The position numbers and the translations under genes were made by a program. This document shows positions 48,116 to 58,926 of a DNA stretch of 64,000 bases, in pieces. Location of the stretch: positions 1,119,841-1,183,840 of the forward strand of contig NW_005198244.1 in assembly GCF_000372725.1 (NCBI RefSeq), written 5' to 3'. The stretch comes from Emiliania huxleyi CCMP1516 (lineage: Eukaryota; Haptophyta; Isochrysidales; Noelaerhabdaceae). A model generated the notes under the pieces. The model was given only the letters and a program-made list of their open reading frames with translations. It did not search any database and was not told where the DNA came from. How positions within the stretch are numbered: position 1 is the first letter of the stretch; every line of letters starts with the position of its first letter.

Positions 48116-48904
48116 GACACCAGCCGCAGCGCTGCGCTGTCCCCTGCGCTCCTTAAGCCCTCCCTCCCCCCCCCCTCAAGAAATACCATACATTCATCCA
48201 CCGCCAGTTAGTTCCTCCTCACCCGACTTCCAAAACAACCTTTGCTGGGAACGAGTTTGGACTTCCAGATAATGTTTGACTTCGTTCATGTTTAAAGCAT
48301 AGCTCCAGCAGAATAGTTTGTTTGAAACTCATCAAGACTTGGAGCAACTAGCGGTCGGGACGTGCCTATGCAGGGCACGGAGAGAGACCCAGTCAGAGAG
48401 AGAGAGAGAGAGGAGAGAGTCACTTGGAGCATTTGGAGTGCTTTCGCGCAAATTCTTTCTAGAGAAAAGCGAAACGGATGGATGCCGCCCGCACATATGG
48501 CGGCTGGGTGACGCGAGCGGTACCATATGGTGGGGTGGCCTGACACCGGAGGCCGCCGCGCGGCCGGCTGCCGCCTCCAGCCGCCTCAGGGCGGTCATCG
48601 ATGATGTATGTGAGGCCGCGCCTTGCGAGAGCAGTCCAGTCAGTCGACACCGCTTCAAGACTTACAAACTTACAGGTTTGAGTCCTCCCACCCCCAAGCA
48701 CACACCGCCGCCGCCTCCACCTTCTTCCCACCCTCTCCTCCACCGCCCTCGCCACCTCCGCGCCCATACCCGGCCGAGCACGCGCGCCGCCGCCGCCTCC
48801 ATCTCTCCTAACCCTGTCCTCCACCACGCCACCCTCGCCTCACCACCCTTCCTTGCCCACTCCGTCGCCCTTGCCCCCCCCCCTCCCCCCACAGGACAGA
48901 AAGA
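48116..48904. other. Intergenic with possible upstream exon
   Basis: No certain gene. Positions 48560-48680 look coding in places (RLRAVIDDVCEAAPCE) and a C-tract acceptor (CCCCCCACAG) ends at about 48894, so the GxxExxY-like gene may have a 5' exon here. Confidence 0.4.
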
Positions 48905-49273
48905 ATGACACCCGCGGAGGTGGTCGCACAGTCCGCTCGTTGCGTACACGAGAAGCTTCGAGGTGGACGCAGCGTTGAATCGTATCGCAACGCCATGACC
49001 ATCCAGTTACAGCGAGAACTTGGCGCGAATCTCCAGGTAAAGCCGAGAATTGATGTTTTGTATGATGGACATGTACTACGACGTGTATTACCGGACTTTG
49101 TCATCACTGGACCACGCGGCTTCATTCTTCAGATCAGTGTACCTCCTGCCTATGTCTACGATCCGGGTGTCTGTGACAAGTCGGACGCTATTGATTGTGC
49201 GCATCAACTCGCCCTGCCTGCGTATTTGATAGAGTTCGGCACAAATGAATGCCGAGTCATACGCCAATGTTAA
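48905..49273 (+). CDS. GxxExxY-like small protein
   Basis: The 122-residue product starts at the ATG at 48905. It aligns by eye with the GxxExxY family (PD-(D/E)XK nuclease-like fold): VHEKLRGGRSVESYRNAMTI, IDVLYDGHVLRRVLPDF, PRGFILQIS and PAYLIEFGTNECRVIR. The family's usual E-x-K after the Asp is here Q-I-S, so nuclease activity is doubtful. Base composition is lower in GC than the genes around it, which suggests transfer. It lies between satellite DNA and the YR-RuvC gene. The family is common in bacteria and giant viruses, and its role is not settled. Confidence 0.45.
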   Translation: MTPAEVVAQSARCVHEKLRGGRSVESYRNAMTIQLQRELGANLQVKPRIDVLYDGHVLRRVLPDFVITGPRGFILQISVPPAYVYDPGVCDKSDAIDCAHQLALPAYLIEFGTNECRVIRQC

Positions 49274-49531
49274 CCGCAATCTATTTTGTTGTTAAATTCT
49301 TTTGAAGCACAAGAGTCAAGACTCAAGAGTCAAGACCGCGTCAATCACACGACCAAATGTCGGAAGCCGCGGTCTCTCCTCCACTCCGCCGTGGAAGCGA
49401 CGAGTTGGAATGGCGGCTCCCGCATCAGCCGCCTCGCAGCACGCGTGGGCATTTTTCTTTCTTTTTTGGAGTCTGACGCGGCCTCGCTCCCGCCACCACC
49501 AAGACTTGTTCAGACTTACTTCAGCCCTCTC

Positions 49532-52500
49532 ATGTTCCGCTCTCTGCTGTCGGCCCGCCTGTTTCCGCGGGCACTCGTCGCGCGGGTCAGAGCGCCGCCG
49601 CGAGGCAGTGCTCTCGTTGCGAGCGGTCTCCTGGTCTTCGCCGCCAACGACGTGGCGCACGCCGCCGGCAGCGAGGTTCCCGCCGCCAAGAAGCGCAAGG
49701 AGAAGGTGGGTACCACGGAGCGAAAGAAGGTGCGGGGGGGAGCGATCCTCATCCCACTCGTCTCCGACCCGAGTATCGGCTACGGTGAAGAGGAGGATCC
49801 CGTCCACGCCTGGGCGACGGCGCTCGGGCCGCCGAACAACAAGGGTGGCTGGACTCACCAGTGCGTGACCGACGCCATCACGGCCGTCATCAACGTCATC
49901 ACTGCGCGCGATGAGGGCGGCGTCAAGGGCTTCCTCAAGCGCGTCTACCGCGGGCCGGACAAGGGCAAACCCAAGCCGCTCACGCACTCAGACTGCGAGG
50001 ACCTCAAGTCCGGCTTCCGCGAGGCGCTCAAGCCCGTCTTTGGCATCACCTGCGAGTCCGGCTACTGGAAGCGGCACCAGGCCTTCTCCGCGATGCACAC
50101 AAAGGCGGTGGAGGCGGTCAACACGCAGGCGGTCGAGGACGCCAAGCACAAGCTCACGTCCATGGTCGGCGCGTCGTCGATGACCGTCACCAAGTTCAAG
50201 GTGGCCGCCGCCCCGCCACCCCCCTCTCACTCACCCCTTCAACCCTCCCCCGCGCGGTCGCGGTGTGTGCGCGCGGTGTGTGCCACGACCACCATGTCTG
50301 CTGCCACGTGATGTAGACGGCCCCCCACCCATGCGACAGATGGTGCTGCGGCGCCTCTGGGAGAAGGCCGACGACGGCTTCCTGCAAAAGCAGGATGTCT
50401 ACAAGTACTTCGTGTTTGGCAACCACACGCTGCACGCGCTCCTCGGCGGGCGCTCGCACATGGGCTCCGCGACGATGGGCGACATGATGCCCCGGCAGCA
50501 CGACGGTGACGGCTCGAAGCCGCACTTCTCGTACCCACGACCGGCACGCGTTCATTGCGTGCAGTGGTCTTCCCACTTGAAGGGCCAGCAGACCCAGTCG
50601 CAGGACGGGACCCTCGCCGGCATGCTCCACCGCGACAAGGACCTCGCCTTCCTCGTCACCGTCGGGCTGCAGCTCATCTACCTTCACGGCCGCTGGCGCG
50701 AGAACCACGGCTTCTGCAAGATGGCCTGGGCGCCCACGCTCGACAAGTACCACGACGGCACACACAAGGACGGCGGCGAGGGCCGCCACCGTCCGATGTG
50801 AGACCCCCCCCCCCCCCCCTCCCATCCTCTGCCGGCGCCCGCGCCCGCGTCCACTCCTTGGTTCGGTCGTGCAGGTGGTGTACCCTTATCGACACGCCAA
50901 GCAACTACCATCGCGCGCGGCCCGCGTCGGAGCTCGGCGAGCACTTGGTCAACGTCGCAAAAGAGATCGACATCGACTTTGGGATGCACGGCGTGGGCAA
51001 CTGTGTGTTCGCACGCAACTTCGTCAGCGGCCTCGCCTCTTCTGCGAACGGGGTGACGGACCAGCAGGCGAACCTCGCGTCCAAGCACGCGATCTCCGGC
51101 GACAAGCAGTCCGCAGCTTACCTCGGCACCCCAACCCCGTCCCGCTCCCGCACCCCTCCATCGTCATCAACCCCCCCCCCACCCCCCCCCCCCCCCCCAC
51201 CCACCCACCCACCCACCCTCTCAGGCGGCCTCTCGAGCGACCAGATGTTCATCTCCGGCGGGTTCAAGCCGGGGCAGGAGCTCGAGATGTGCCCGGCGTG
51301 GCATCTCGTTGACGAGCCGTACAACGGGCCGGAGAAGGACAAGATGCTCCGCACGATCTCTCGCCTGATGGACGACGACTGGGCGACGCAGCAGGCTCTG
51401 GCGCTCAAGCTGACGGACAAGAGCACCGACCGCGACACGGACGAGTACGGCCACCGTCAGATCTACGAGTACTGCATCCGCTGCATCGGGGCGGCGGTGG
51501 TCGCGGTCGGCGCTCGAGGGCTCGGCGATGACGCCACCATAAAGCCGGACGACACCCCTCTGATTGACCTGCCGGACGGGTTCGGCGGCGCCGTCTTCCG
51601 GGCGATGTTTCTGCCCATTAAGGACGAGGTGCTGCGCATCCAGCGCGATGAGACGATCCCCACGGAGGAGGCGGAGATCCTCCTCGGCCCGGACGCGCTT
51701 CTCGCCCAGAAGGTTCTCTGTGAGCGCGGCTACCAGCACGTGCAGCACGAGGAGACGCGCTCGCAGCAGGCCGCGCAGGCCGCACAAACCCGCGCCGCGC
51801 TCGCCCCGATTGCCGACGCGCTGCAGCAGCAGCAGGGCGCGCTGCAGCGGCTGCTGCCGTCGGACGAGCTGCCCTCGCTCTCGCCCGACAGCGAGATTCA
51901 CGACCGGGGACTCCTCGTGGACGCGGACTTTGCTCGAGCGGCCGGCGTGACGCACGACCCGAGCGAGCCGCTATCCGTAGTGATCAGCTCGCTCGGCTCG
52001 GCGCAGCCACCCACCTTGCGCGACACGCCTGGCATGCAGCTCGGCTCCGCCTACGGGCAGAGCCGTGCCGGCGCTGCCGCTCTCGCTGACGCTTCGACCT
52101 CCTTATCCCTCTCCGCCAGTCCCGCTCCCGCTCTCTCCACGCCTGCCTCGGCGACGCCCTCGCCCCACGGCTTCGCCGCATCCCCGTCCGCTGCCGAGCA
52201 GCCGATCGCCGAGTCCGCCGGTTTCCCCGTCATCCTCCGTCCTGCTTCGGTGCCGTCGCTGGGCGGACCGTCGGGGACGCAGCTGCAGCCCACGCCGCCC
52301 GGCCAGGAGGTCTTCTCTCTCGACGCGGGCTTTCCCACCCTCGTCGTCAACTACGTCGGCGCTAAAGAGCGACTCGAGGAGTGCTGCGCCGTGATCCTTG
52401 AGGCCAAGGGGATGGCGCTGGCGCGCGGCCACGGCTCGGCGCCAGCGTGGCGGAGCGATTTGGTTCCAACACCGGCGGCAGACGCGTCCGAGGAGGAGAA

Positions 52501-53692
52501 GAAGGATGCGGCGAAGGCGAAGAAAGCCTTCAACACCAAGGTGTCCACCTTCAAGCTGCTACTCGACGCGATTGTCCTCCACTCGGGCGCGCTGAAGCCA
52601 GGCGGCGTCGACTACCCGTCCATCACCCGCTGCATCCGCTCCCTCTCCGGCACGCGGGGCGCAAAGGAGTGGGGGGCGCAGGTGCGCAAAAGCTACGAGA
52701 ACGGCACGGATGGGTACGGCGAGAAGTCCGCTGCGCGCGCTGCATATGAGGGTGTGCGGGGAGGGTCCGAGGAGGAGAGGCTAGCTGCGGCTCACTCCTT
52801 CCGCAAGGCGGTGCTGGATGCGCTCGACAAGGAGCCGTCGCTGTCGTCATTCGCAGACGCGGGCGGCGCGCCGGGCGCCGCGTCTTCATCACTGACGCCG
52901 CTCAAGCGTGGGCGAGATGAGTCGGTGCTGGCGCGGTTCCTCGCCGTTGATCCCGGCGCGGGCGAGCGCTCCGCCACGGGAGTGGCTGACTTCACCTTCG
53001 CCGACGGCCTCTGCTCCTCCATCCGCGCCACCTCCTTCATGCCGCGCGGGACGCACGTCCAGAAGAAGAAGCGGGTGGCGACGGAGATTTCCACACTGCT
53101 CGACGCCGTCAAGCCGGTCTGCGTCTTCCTGGAGGAGTACTTTCCCGTCGTGCGTGCGGGTAAACTGATCACGACCTACCAGCAGATGGAGTTGAACTAC
53201 GCGCTTCGCTTTGCCGTCGTGGAGGCGTGCGAGGAGAGGGGCGTGCCGTGCTACATGGTGCACTACCCCCACTGGCCCACCGCCCCCCAACCCTCCGTCT
53301 CACTCTCGTCACAGTCACCCCACCCCTCCCCCCGCCAGGTGAACGCGTCGACGTGGCTTTCGCACATCGGCGTGAGCTACCCCAGTGGTGCTAAAGACGA
53401 GGAGAAGAAGAAGTTGGTACTTGTCGGCGCGGAGCCGAAGGGGGGAGGGGAGAGGGGGGGGCTGCTATCGGCGCTCGGCCTGTCGCACGACTCCATCTCG
53501 TTCGACATGAAGCGACACGATGCAGCCGACGCCGTCGCGATCGGGCTGGCCGGGCTGGCTGGCAAGCGAGACGGCTACAAGAAGGAGACGCACCTCGCCA
53601 CGATCAAGCCCCGCCTGCCTGAGGGAAGCTCTGCGCCGCCGCGTCTCGGCTCCCCCTCACAACTCGAATTTGTCGAGCTCTCAAAGCTCTAG
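49532..53692 (+). CDS. Crypton/Ndc10-like region fused to RuvC-like nuclease
   Basis: Exons with matching phases: 49532-50200, 50340-50797, 50875-51125, 51225-53257 and 53339-53692. The ATG opens [20 protein letters not shown], an Arg/Leu-rich presequence of mitochondrial type. The N-terminal half resembles Crypton/Ndc10 recombinase-like proteins ([30 protein letters not shown], then [14 protein letters not shown]), although a complete R-H-R-Y set is not certain. After a low-complexity linker the C-terminal 280 residues carry RuvC hallmarks: [40 protein letters not shown] and [15 protein letters not shown]. Asp, Glu and the final Asp form the expected metal site of a Holliday-junction resolvase. 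The two halves share one uninterrupted reading frame. Organellar DNA recombination is a reasonable but untested role. Confidence 0.6.
51126..51224 (+). other. GC-AG intron in the YR-RuvC gene
   Basis: The donor is TACCTCG then gcaccc, and the acceptor is ccctctcag then GCGGCC, with a C-only tract between. The length is a multiple of three, so retention would only insert a Pro-rich run. Confidence 0.55.
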
Positions 53693-54818
53693 AGTGTGTC
53701 CGGTACCCCCCCCCCCCTATGACCATGTCGGTCGAACCCACCCCGGGCCGCGAATTTGGCAAGTGTATTGAAAACGACTTTTTGATGATGAAATACATAC
53801 ATGCAGTGTAGCATCTGCCGCTACTGTACGCGCGGCGCGCATCCCCCTCTCTCGCCCTCCACGCAACGCAAAATGCCTCCCCGTCGGCCGTCACGCGAGC
53901 AAGCGGGCGACTGTGGGCGACGGAGCCGCTGCGCCGTCGGGGCGACGGCGGCGGCGGCGATGGCGGCAGCGGGCCGGGCGGCTGCGGCGGCGGTGGCGGT
54001 GGTAAGGGCGGCGGCAGCGCGGGCGGGGCAGCGCGGGCGGCGGCGGCGGAGGCGGTGGGGGTGGCGGGTGACGGTGGAGGCGGCGAGGGAGGCGGCGGGC
54101 TCGGAGGCGGCGGCGAGGGTTGCGGCGGCAAGGGCGGCGGCGGCAAGGGCGGCGGCGGCGAGGGCGGCGGCGGCGGCGAGGGGGGAGGCGGCAGGCTCGG
54201 ATGCGTGGCGAGGGCGACGGCGGCGAGGAGGCGGCGGTGACGCGGAGGCGGACTGGGCGGCGGCGGCGACGGCGGTGGTGGGCTTGGTGGGGGGCGGGCT
54301 GGGGAGGCAAAGCGACAGCGGGGGTGCGACGGCGGAGGAGGCGCCGGCAGAGGGGGCGGTGGCGGGCTCGGTGGCGGCCGGTGGTCGCCACGGCGGTGGC
54401 AAAAAAGAATGAGGCCGGCGCGGTGTGATGGCGCGGCCGTTGGGCGCGCCCCGGGTCCCTCTCCGAACAGCGACAGGCAGCGAATTCTGGGGGCTTGGTG
54501 ACGCGTGCGCTGCGTGGCGATTACTCGGCGAGTTCTGGAGGGCGCGCTGGCGCGGCGCGCAGGCCACTCAGAGGCTGATGTTGAGGTCGGAAGGCTGGCG
54601 GGAGAGGCGGCGGGGAGAGTCTGGGGCGACCGGTAGTCGATGTGAGGGTGCGGTGGCAGTCTGGCGAGCGTTGGGAGGCAGGACTGCTCTGACCAGCCAG
54701 CGCGGCGACCTGGTGAGCCAAGATCGGTACACCCCCCTGTGCATGAAAATAATCACCCTCCCTGTGCGATCCTTGCTCATTGCAGCCTCAAGGCCGGGCG
54801 TGGGGCGGCGCATCACAC
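53693..54818. repeat. GC-rich GGCGGCGGCGAGGG array between genes
   Basis: Positions about 53930-54400 form an imperfect GGCGGCGGC/GAGGGCGGCGG array, the reverse-strand equivalent of the 41.9-42.7 kb array, including the rarer CAAGGGCGGCGG variant. Beyond it, 54400-54818 shows nothing recognisable. Confidence 0.65.
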
Positions 54819-57800
54819 ATGCTCCAGGCCCAGCTCGCGCAGGCTCTGACTACCGGGCCACTTGGAAATGCTTCATCGCAGAGCTCGCCTGGCGGCGGCG
54901 CGCTCGGCCTCGAAGACAACCAGGGTGGCCGCCGCAGCACCTCCGCTCGACTCAGAGCTCATCTGTTCTGCTTGCCGCGCCTGTCCCAGCGCGTTGCCCA
55001 CCTCTTGGTTGTTGTGGCCAACGCGCTGCAGCTCCTCCTCATGATTGCCTTCCTCTCGCTGCTCCTCGCGCGGCTGGACGGGCATTTGAGCTGCGGGTAC
55101 TCGCTGATTTTCGTGCCCCTGTGGGTCTCCGACGCCATCACCTGTGTGACGGGGCTCTCCGAAACCGCGCGCGTGCTTCGCGCGCCCTCTGACTCGCCCA
55201 AGCGCAACGCGCTCATCAACCAAGTCAACCGGCTCAAGGGCTGCGTCTGCGTCGCCGCCTTCAAGGCGCTCGTCGCTTTGCGGCTCGACGGCACGTGGCC
55301 GAGCACGCCGGTGTACGTCCTCTGCTCGCCATACTACGCCGCGGCGGTGCTGCGCCTCGCCCTCCACTTCTGCAAGAGGCCGCTCGAGGCCGCGCCGCGA
55401 AGGACCGCCTGTGGCAAGCTGCTGCGGCCGCGCCCAGGCTGGCGCCTCCCTACCTCCTCTCCCTCCCAGCCCTCCCTGCCTCCTCCCTGCCTCCTCTCCC
55501 TGCCTCCTCCTCCCTGCCTCCTCCCTGCCTCCTCCCTGCCTCCTCCCTGCCCTCCCTGCCCTCCCAGTTCCTGCACGCGAGGGCGCGGTGTGCGCACGAG
55601 ACGCGTGTGTCGTGAGTGTGTCTCGCCTCTGGCAAACCAGCCCCTCCAGCCTACCCGCGCCCCCGCCCGCACCCCCACCCCTAGGCCTACGAAGCCTAAC
55701 CCGAACCCTGCGAACCCCACCCCCCCTACCCCCACCCCTCTGGGCAGGCACGCCCTTCAACCCGGTGCACGCGCTCGTCGTCCTGATCGCCCTCCGGATC
55801 GACGGCGTCTTCCGCCTCTCCTGGGCCCTCACCTTCCTCCCTCTCTGGGCCGTCTTTGGCGTCCTCGGCCTCGTCGCCGTCGGGGTGGCGCTGCCACGCG
55901 CTGCCACTCACACGCGCTGCCGCTCACACGCGCTGCCGCTCACACACGCTGCCGCTCCTCCTCCGAGAGTGTCACTCATTGATCGGCTGGAGCTCATTAG
56001 GTCGGGTGCCTCGCCCTCGGGGTGCTCCTCCTGCGAGAGTGTCACTCATTGATCGGCTGCAACTCATTAGGTCGGGTGCCTCGCCCTCGGGGTGCTCCTG
56101 CTGCGAGAGCCGTACGAGCGAGGCGAGCGAGAGATGCCGAGACCCAGCCGAGACCCAGCCGAGACCCAGCCCGGCCCTGCCCCTGCCCCCTCCAGGCCAG
56201 CGCGCCCTCTTCCTGCTCTGCTTCGTCATCCTCGTCACCATCACGACCTCGGGCTCGCTCTTCCTCGCCGCGCTCACCCGCCGGCTGGACTCGCCGACTT
56301 CGCGCGTCACCAACGCCGCCATCATCGTCCCTCTGATCTGCGGGCACAGCGAAGCCGCTCGGCCGCCCCCCCAGCGAGTGTCCACGCCATGTGCAGGGAC
56401 CCGCCCGTGCCCGCTTGTGGTAGGTACGGCGTGTTGCTCGGCTGCTACCTCACCTTCACGCTGTTGCTGCCGCGGCTGCTGCTGCGCGACCTCGTCGCCG
56501 CCGCCGCCACGCAGCAGGAGGAGGAGGAGGAGGAGGAGGACGAGTCGGGCGTGCTCGACTTGGTGACGCAGCAGCTCGGCCCGCCCTTCCTCGTGCGCCA
56601 CTCGTCCACCCTCTTCAAGCGGATGCACACCTCCGCCATGTTCGAGGCCCTCGTCGGCAAGGGGCTGCAGGGGCTGCACGAGGGCGTGCGGGGCGACGCG
56701 GGCGGCGGAGGCGCGGCGGACGCCGCCAAGCCTCCGCCGGGCGGGCCAGAGCAGGCCGGGGCAGAGCAGGCCAAGCCGCGTTTGGTGCGGCTCGACGAGG
56801 AGCGAGCGGCCGAGGGGGCGGCCGAGGGGGCGGCCGAGGGGGCGGCGGGGGCGGAGGGCGGCGCGCTGGCGGACCTCGAGGCGGGGGGAGGGGGGGGAGC
56901 GGCGGGCGGGAGGGGGAGGGCGGTGCGGCTGGCCGATGTCGAGGTGCAAGGGGTCGCAGCAGGGCGGGCCGAGCCGCGGGGGCTCGCGCGTTGTGCCGCC
57001 GCCCTCGGAGGCGGCTCCGGAGGGGGGGAGGGGGGAGGGGCGGAGCGAGCGGCGGGGAGCGACTCGCGCCCCGTCCTCGCCGCCTCCCTCCCCGCCTCCG
57101 CCTCCCTCCCCGCCTCGCTGGCCGAGCTCGTGCTCGCCGGCTCGGACGGAGAGGCGGACGTAAGCGACGGCGCAGAGGCGGCGGGGCGCGAGCCGCCCGC
57201 CGGCTTGTGGCTTCGCCGCGACGCGACCCTCGAGCGGCGGTGCGCCCCGACCCGCGCCGAGTACGAGCGGCTGCAGGCGGACATTGGGCAGTGGCTCTCG
57301 TCGCAGAGGGAGGGGCCGCCCCGAGGCCGCCCCTCCGCCGCCTCGCGCCGCCGCTCGCGCCGCGCCAGCCGCGCCGCGCCCGCAGAACGGCAGCACGCAT
57401 CCGCCGCCGACACGAGCGACGTGCCGGCCGACATCCGCCGCAAGCTGCGCCGCCTCGCCGCCCTCAAGCAGGAGCTCAAGCAGGAGCTCGCCGCAGTGGC
57501 GTGCGCCCGCCCGCGCCACGCCGCTGCCGCCACCGCGCCGCCTCTGCGCCGCGCCGCCTCGGAGGGCGCCGCCGCCGGTACACCTTGCGCCGCCGCCGCC
57601 GCCGCCGCCGCGGCGACGAGCGCTCGCTCGGGCGTGTCCGAGCCGACTTGTGCCGGCGACGGCGCTGACGCGGTGACGCTTGCGGCGATGGCGGTGGGGG
57701 CGCAGCTCGCGGCGCACGGGCGCGCGGCGGTTGTGTCGCAGGCGAGCACGCGGTGCAGCTCACCCCCACGTTGGAGCACGCCCTCGAGGCAGCGGCGCGG

Positions 57801-58322
57801 CAACGGCAGCGACATCGGCAGTGGCGACCCAGACAGCGATTACGGCAGCAGCGGCAGCGGCGGCGGCGGCGACGGAAGCAGTTTCAGCCCGCCAGACAGC
57901 GCCGACGGCAGCGACACGCCCGACGCCGTGGAGGACCGCTGCTGGATCTGCTACGAGGGGCCGCGAGACGCCGTGCTGCTCGAGTGCGCCCAGCGAGACC
58001 CCGCCGCAGTTCCCTTCGCTCCCACCGCCCAATCGTCTCCCGGCTCGCCCCGCCCCGTCGATGCCGGCTGCGGCTCATGGCGCGTCTCTGAGGCGCGTGC
58101 CCGATCGGCCTGCGCAGGTGTGGCCATGGAGGCATCTGCGTCGCGTGCGCGCGCCGAGTCTTCAAGAAGAGGGGGCGGCTGTGCCCGATGTGCCGACAGC
58201 CGGTGTCGCAGATGGTGCAGCTCCAGCTGGGCGACGGCCACGGGAGTGAGCTCGAGATGCCGCGCGGGTCCATCGTCCCCGTGCGACCAGCTGAGCTGCC
58301 TGAGAATTGGCTGAACGGGTGA
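54819..58322 (+). CDS. TMEM185-like multi-pass protein with C-terminal RING (putative E3 ligase)
   Basis: Start ATG at 54819 (MLQAQLAQAL). The N-terminal part has the repeated TMEM185/FAM11 signature, LRLDG followed by a hydrophobic run and PLW. The four copies are LLARLDGHLS...FVPLW, ALRLDGTWPS, ALRIDGVFRL...FLPLW and LTRRLDSPTS...IIVPLI, with membrane helices between. After RYGVLLGCYLTFTLLLPRLL comes an acidic run, then a long disordered A/G/E-rich segment (about 56.7-57.9 kb). The last exons encode a RING: DRCWICYEGPRDAVLLEC, then after an intron GHGGICVACARRVFKKRGRLCPMCRQPV, ending PENWLNG. Introns near 55.4-55.75, 55.9-56.2, 56.35-56.43 and 58.0-58.12 kb carry C-tracts. A membrane ubiquitin ligase is inferred. 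TMEM185 itself has no settled function. Confidence 0.7.
55965..56104. repeat. 70-bp direct duplication in an intron
   Basis: Two adjacent 70-base units starting GAGAGTGTCACTCATTGATC with a few differences, inside an intron of the TMEM185-RING gene, preceded by CACGCGCTGCCGCT microrepeats. Confidence 0.9.
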
Positions 58323-58926
58323 GCCGTCAAGGTCGTTCTGTATCCCCCCCCCCCCTTGCGCCTTGCGCCTTGGTAGGGCAGCCACATTTGCGACTTGGAG
58401 CATGTGCCGTACTGACTGTCGAGAGAACACAGAGGTTATTATTGGAGTGGGGGTGTGTGCGCCCCTGGCCCTGAGCTGCTGTCTCGAGCCGCGTGCGAGC
58501 CATCCACACCTTCGAGAGCACATGCACAGTGTATGCATGTATGTGATGTACGATATGATGGGCATGCACACACACACTCACACATACACGACACTCGCTC
58601 CCTCGAGATCTGGACACCGCCGCTGGAGGTGCGCGTCCCGGATGATCCGATCTCTCTCTCTCTCTCCGCTCCGCGGACCGAGACTCGAACTCCGCCCCCC
58701 CCCCCCCCCCCCAAGTATTTAAAACCTCCCCCCCGAGTCTCTCTCTCGGCACCCCCGCACGGACAACATGTTCTTGAGCCCCCCCCCTGGCCCCTCCACA
58801 CGGACTCTCAAATAGATCGCGGCCTCTCCAAGCAGTTGCAGTGTTACCACACCGCTAGTCCAGTCTCTGGCGATGCGAATACGGCTCCCGGAGCTGTGCG
58901 CTCAGCCACAGCCACAGCCGACGCCG
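58323..58926. other. Intergenic between convergent RING genes
   Basis: No gene. C tracts lie at about 58346 and 58686-58705, with CACACACACTCACACATACAC at about 58567. It separates the two convergent ligase-like genes. Confidence 0.45.

Noticed and set aside
47641-48201. Leu/Ser/Tyr-rich membrane-like frame
   Set aside because: Translation of the (AAAT)n/(GA)n satellite on the minus strand.
53821-54567. Ala/Gly/Pro-rich frames on both strands of the second GC array
   Set aside because: Same reason: an open simple repeat without a recognisable domain.
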